NCBI GenBank assembly: GCA_946887085.1
Contig: CAMPKG010000023.1
Location: 1 to 17,383, forward strand
Direction of reading: 5' to 3'
DNA from: an uncultured Sphingobacteriales bacterium
GTDB lineage: Bacteria; Bacteroidota; Bacteroidia; Chitinophagales; Chitinophagaceae
Length of the DNA stretch: 17,383 nt
Each line of letters opens with the position of its first letter. Positions within the stretch are counted from its first letter, which is position 1. Under the pieces are notes generated by a model. The model was not told where the DNA came from. It ran no database searches and saw nothing but the letters and a program-made list of their open reading frames with translations. The position numbers were made by a program, and so were the translations under genes. Positions 15,844 to 17,383 of the stretch are shown here, one piece after another.

Positions 15844-16121
15844 TCAAACGAACAAAACCCAGGAAGTTGCTATCCTAAGAATTGCCATTTTCAAATTAGG
15901 GATGTGCACTGATATCTACTACCGTGAAAACACGGTATTTTTCTTTGGAATGAGATTTTAATCTTGAAATTAAAATCATTGGACTTTCCTGCGTGAGAGA
16001 AATATCGAGGTTCCTGACATTTCCGACCTTCAGCCAAGGAAATAAGGGGTCTGGAGTAGGCCGCTATAGCGTCTTAGCAACGATCAATATATCATTACAA
16101 CGTGTGCTATTAAATTAGCCC
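15844..16121. other. AT-rich intergenic stretch with hairpins
   Basis: No gene is seen between the transposase hairpin and position 16122. Besides the terminator at 15920-15946, it holds a perfect nine-base inverted repeat GATTTTAAT / ATTAAAATC (15954-15962 and 15969-15977, spacer CTTGAA) and the ten-base palindrome CGCTATAGCG (16062-16071). One end of the insertion sequence may lie here, but no matching left end was found. Confidence 0.5.
15920..15946 (+). terminator. Intrinsic terminator, no obvious upstream gene
   Basis: TACCGTG and CACGGTA (15920-15926 and 15931-15937) form a perfect seven-pair stem with loop AAAA, followed by TTTTTCTTT. It has all the parts of a rightward terminator, yet the transposase already has a hairpin 80 bases earlier. 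It may end a small RNA, or form part of a longer repeat together with the inverted repeat next to it. Confidence 0.65.
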
Positions 16122-16487
16122 GTGGGCAAAAAGAATATTCTAAGTAGGTATCCAGCCAGAAATAAAGATGTCTGTTACGTGCTTGTGCACCATTGGGATA
16201 TACGAGGTGTAAGGTCTATTTACTTTAAACACCATGCTGTAGTTGTACACAAGATATTGTACGGTGTAGGGGTAAGTTTTTGTGTTTACAAAGTAAATGG
16301 GCGATTGGATCATGTACTTGAGCTACCGCCATTTGTGAGAAATCACTTTTGCGAAGGACATATTTTCTATTCAATAAAAGAGGTGATAGGCTTCTTAACA
16401 CGTTCGGAAATGGATTGTAGTAAAATGCTATTATCGAAAATAAGAGCGGATAGAATATCAAAATGTGTTAATCCCATATTGATCTAA
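16122..16487 (+). CDS. Hypothetical protein (doubtful)
   Basis: This is an open frame of 121 residues with a GTG start (16122) two codons after an in-frame stop, and no ATG in its first 100 codons. The product is basic, with several His, Cys and aromatic residues, no signal peptide and no domain I recognise. It reads fairly naturally (VNGRLDHVLELPPFVRNHF), and no better frame covers the stretch, which is the reason to list it. Its last 30 bases overlap the end of the leftward gene at 16458-16781. It may be a remnant of a longer gene whose 5' part was lost next to the mobile element, or simply non-coding. Confidence 0.35.
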   Translation: MGKKNILSRYPARNKDVCYVLVHHWDIRGVRSIYFKHHAVVVHKILYGVGVSFCVYKVNGRLDHVLELPPFVRNHFCEGHIFYSIKEVIGFLTRSEMDCSKMLLSKIRADRISKCVNPILI

Positions 16488-16781
16488 ATCCTCGTCACGC
16501 AGGTCCGTCAAAATTTCTGCAAAAGGAAAACTAGTAATGCCGCGTTGTGACAATTTAGAACAAACAACTTTTAGATTGCCTCTATTTTCAAAACTGGCTG
16601 TCATGATCGCCTGAGGAAAATCACCAGCACCTAATAGTACAGGTGAGATAAAAACTGCTACAACAGGTTCAATTGAGGATGCTCCTGGATACAACTTGAA
16701 AATTGTTATTTGTCCATTAAAAGAGTCAAGTGTTTCTTGAATCCTATCATGATTTGCAAATTTTACTATGGTATAGGGCAC
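16458..16781 (-). CDS. Hypothetical protein, coupled to the upstream small gene
   Basis: This 107-residue protein is of unknown function. It starts with GTG at 16781, whose first base is the last base of the upstream TAG stop (TAGTG), an arrangement typical of translational coupling. The sequence is well mixed and globular, with a hydrophobic central strand region (EPVVAVFISPVLLGAGDFP) and an acidic C-terminal part ending DLRDEDLDQYGINTF. I see no signal peptide or membrane helix and recognise no family. The tight link to the acidic 85-residue protein suggests that the two products work together; small pairs of this kind include toxin-antitoxin and effector-chaperone pairs, but nothing in the sequence identifies either. 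Confidence 0.6.
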   Translation of the reverse strand: MPYTIVKFANHDRIQETLDSFNGQITIFKLYPGASSIEPVVAVFISPVLLGAGDFPQAIMTASFENRGNLKVVCSKLSQRGITSFPFAEILTDLRDEDLDQYGINTF

Positions 16782-17038
16782 TACTTACCGTTTGTCGTGA
16801 AACTTCCGAACTTTTGAATAAAGCGGTTAGATGATTTTTCATCTACAGCTATGATAGATGCATCGATTGCGTCAGATTCTCTTTCAATCTCTTCAACTTT
16901 TTCATCTTTTAGTTTCTCAGCCTCTGTTTTGTTTTCTTCAGACACTTCGTGCGAGTTAACTGTAGAAGCTCTAGCCAAACGTTCAGAAGTTGGATTTGTG
17001 GTGGTAAAGGTGTCATAGTTTTTTACATGTTTTTCCAT
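16781..17038 (-). CDS. Small acidic coiled-coil-like hypothetical protein
   Basis: This 85-residue protein starts at ATG 17038. The N-terminus is Thr/Asn/Ser-rich and polar (NYDTFTTTNPTSERLARAS). The middle is a strongly charged Glu/Lys helix (about residues 35-55, EENKTEAEKLKDEKVEEIER) that could form a coiled coil. The C-terminus is SNRFIQKFGSFTTNGK. There is no signal peptide and no cysteine. The upstream DNA on this strand has GAATTTTGG and TATATATATAG ahead of the ATG, an AT-rich promoter-like stretch without a strict consensus. It is the first gene of a coupled pair. A precursor-peptide or antitoxin role is conceivable, but no motif supports either. Confidence 0.6.
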   Translation of the reverse strand: MEKHVKNYDTFTTTNPTSERLARASTVNSHEVSEENKTEAEKLKDEKVEEIERESDAIDASIIAVDEKSSNRFIQKFGSFTTNGK

Positions 17039-17101
17039 ACACTATATATATAGAACCAAAATTCATTTTTTGACGTGACTACTTTTTTGAAAAATGCGAG
17101 A

Positions 17102-17136
17102 ATTGAAAGCACTCTAAGTGATAGAGTGCTTTCAAT
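17102..17136. repeat. Perfect 15-bp inverted repeat
   Basis: ATTGAAAGCACTCTA (17102-17116) and TAGAGTGCTTTCAAT (17122-17136) are perfect inverted repeats around AGTGA. It lies between the end of the edge gene (17184) and the 85-residue gene start (17038), both leftward. Neither side has an immediate T-tract, although TTTTTCAAAAAAG follows about 12 bases later on the minus strand. It is either a terminator of unusual form or an operator-like site. Confidence 0.7.
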
Positions 17137-17183
17137 CCGTTTGGGCAAGGGACATTCTTCAATCATTGCATCCCGCAGCTAGA

Positions 17184-17383
17184 TCAAAGTCGTAGTGAGA
17201 TACTTTCTATAGAAATGTCAAGCTTCTTACCACAGGCATCGATTGAATAAGTGCTTGCAGTTGGAGGATAACAAATAGTTGCTGACGAAGTTATTTTGCA
17301 GTTATCAGGCGGCGATGCTGAGCCAATTTCCGTAGGACTGTAAGAAACAATCAAATTTACTGGAAGCCCTGTCTCCTCTTTCT
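17184..17383 (-). CDS. 3' end of an unidentified gene (cut by the window edge)
   Basis: On the minus strand a frame is open from the right edge to TGA at 17186-17184, giving the last 65 residues of a protein. The other two frames close within 26 codons. The visible part is Ser/Thr/Pro-rich with three cysteines (DNCKITSSATICYPP, then IDACGKKLDISIESISLRL), low in charge and strand-like. That suggests an exported or surface protein, but its start is outside the window and I recognise no family. It is followed by the 15-bp inverted repeat and then the two coupled small genes on the same strand. Confidence 0.5.
   Translation of the reverse strand, partial: KEETGLPVNLIVSYSPTEIGSASPPDNCKITSSATICYPPTASTYSIDACGKKLDISIESISLRL

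Noticed and set aside
16225..16461. Leftward frame of 78 codons opposite the 121-residue frame
   Set aside because: It has no start context and no coupling to the neighbouring leftward genes, and the product is unremarkable. It is probably a shadow.
16389..16487. LuxR-type helix-turn-helix start in the 121-residue frame (FLTRSEMDCSKML)
   Set aside because: The resemblance is to the first helix only. The frame stops before a recognition helix, and the other frames do not restore one.

Overview
The window looks like the chromosome of a member of the Bacteroidota, probably near the Chitinophagaceae. The signs are a protein with a type IX secretion (PorSS) C-terminal sorting domain and a GEVED domain, a DUF4834-type small membrane protein, a very long IF2 with a charged and Gly/Gln-rich N-terminal arm, promoter-like boxes of the Bacteroidota form TTTG-N19-21-TAnnTTTG, and weak Shine-Dalgarno signals. 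This placement is inferred from the proteins; no 16S or other marker is present.

Positions 1-13200 are ordinary core genome. The 3' end of ispG (isoprenoid synthesis, MEP pathway) runs in from the left and meets a leftward series head-on: an O-antigen polymerase/ligase-like membrane protein, a Wzz-type chain-length determinant whose stop overlaps the start of the polymerase gene, prfA (release factor 1), and an FkbM-type methyltransferase. Next comes the classical leftward rimP-nusA-infB operon (ribosome maturation, transcription elongation, translation initiation), closed by an intrinsic terminator. In front of rimP there is a good Bacteroidota promoter, and a terminator-like hairpin sits inside the roughly 48-nt leader, which suggests attenuation. 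Divergent from rimP is a short DUF4834 gene with its own terminator. Then follow a leftward HAD phosphatase, a rightward CAU-anticodon tRNA with promoter box and terminator, and a rightward secreted GEVED/fibronectin-III/T9SS protein ended by a strong terminator.

Positions 13274-14323 contain no credible gene. This is a mosaic of repeats: three copies of a GC-rich unit that begins CTCCCCTCC and ends GGGGTGGTC, a related hairpin, a 157-bp nested palindrome bounded by CCGTCATTTCGA, and a CGTCATTGCGAGG-type half element lying in the loop of one of the GC-rich copies.

From about 14230 to the right edge the DNA is more AT-rich and looks accessory. It holds an IS1595/ISXO2-like transposase with an extra C-terminal winged-helix-like tail, preceded and followed by hairpin terminators. 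Beyond it are small genes I cannot identify: one doubtful rightward ORF, and a leftward pair overlapping as TAGTG, preceded by a 15-bp perfect inverted repeat and the 3' end of another leftward gene cut by the window edge. If there is an undescribed system here, this right-hand cluster is its most likely place, but too little of it is visible to propose a function.
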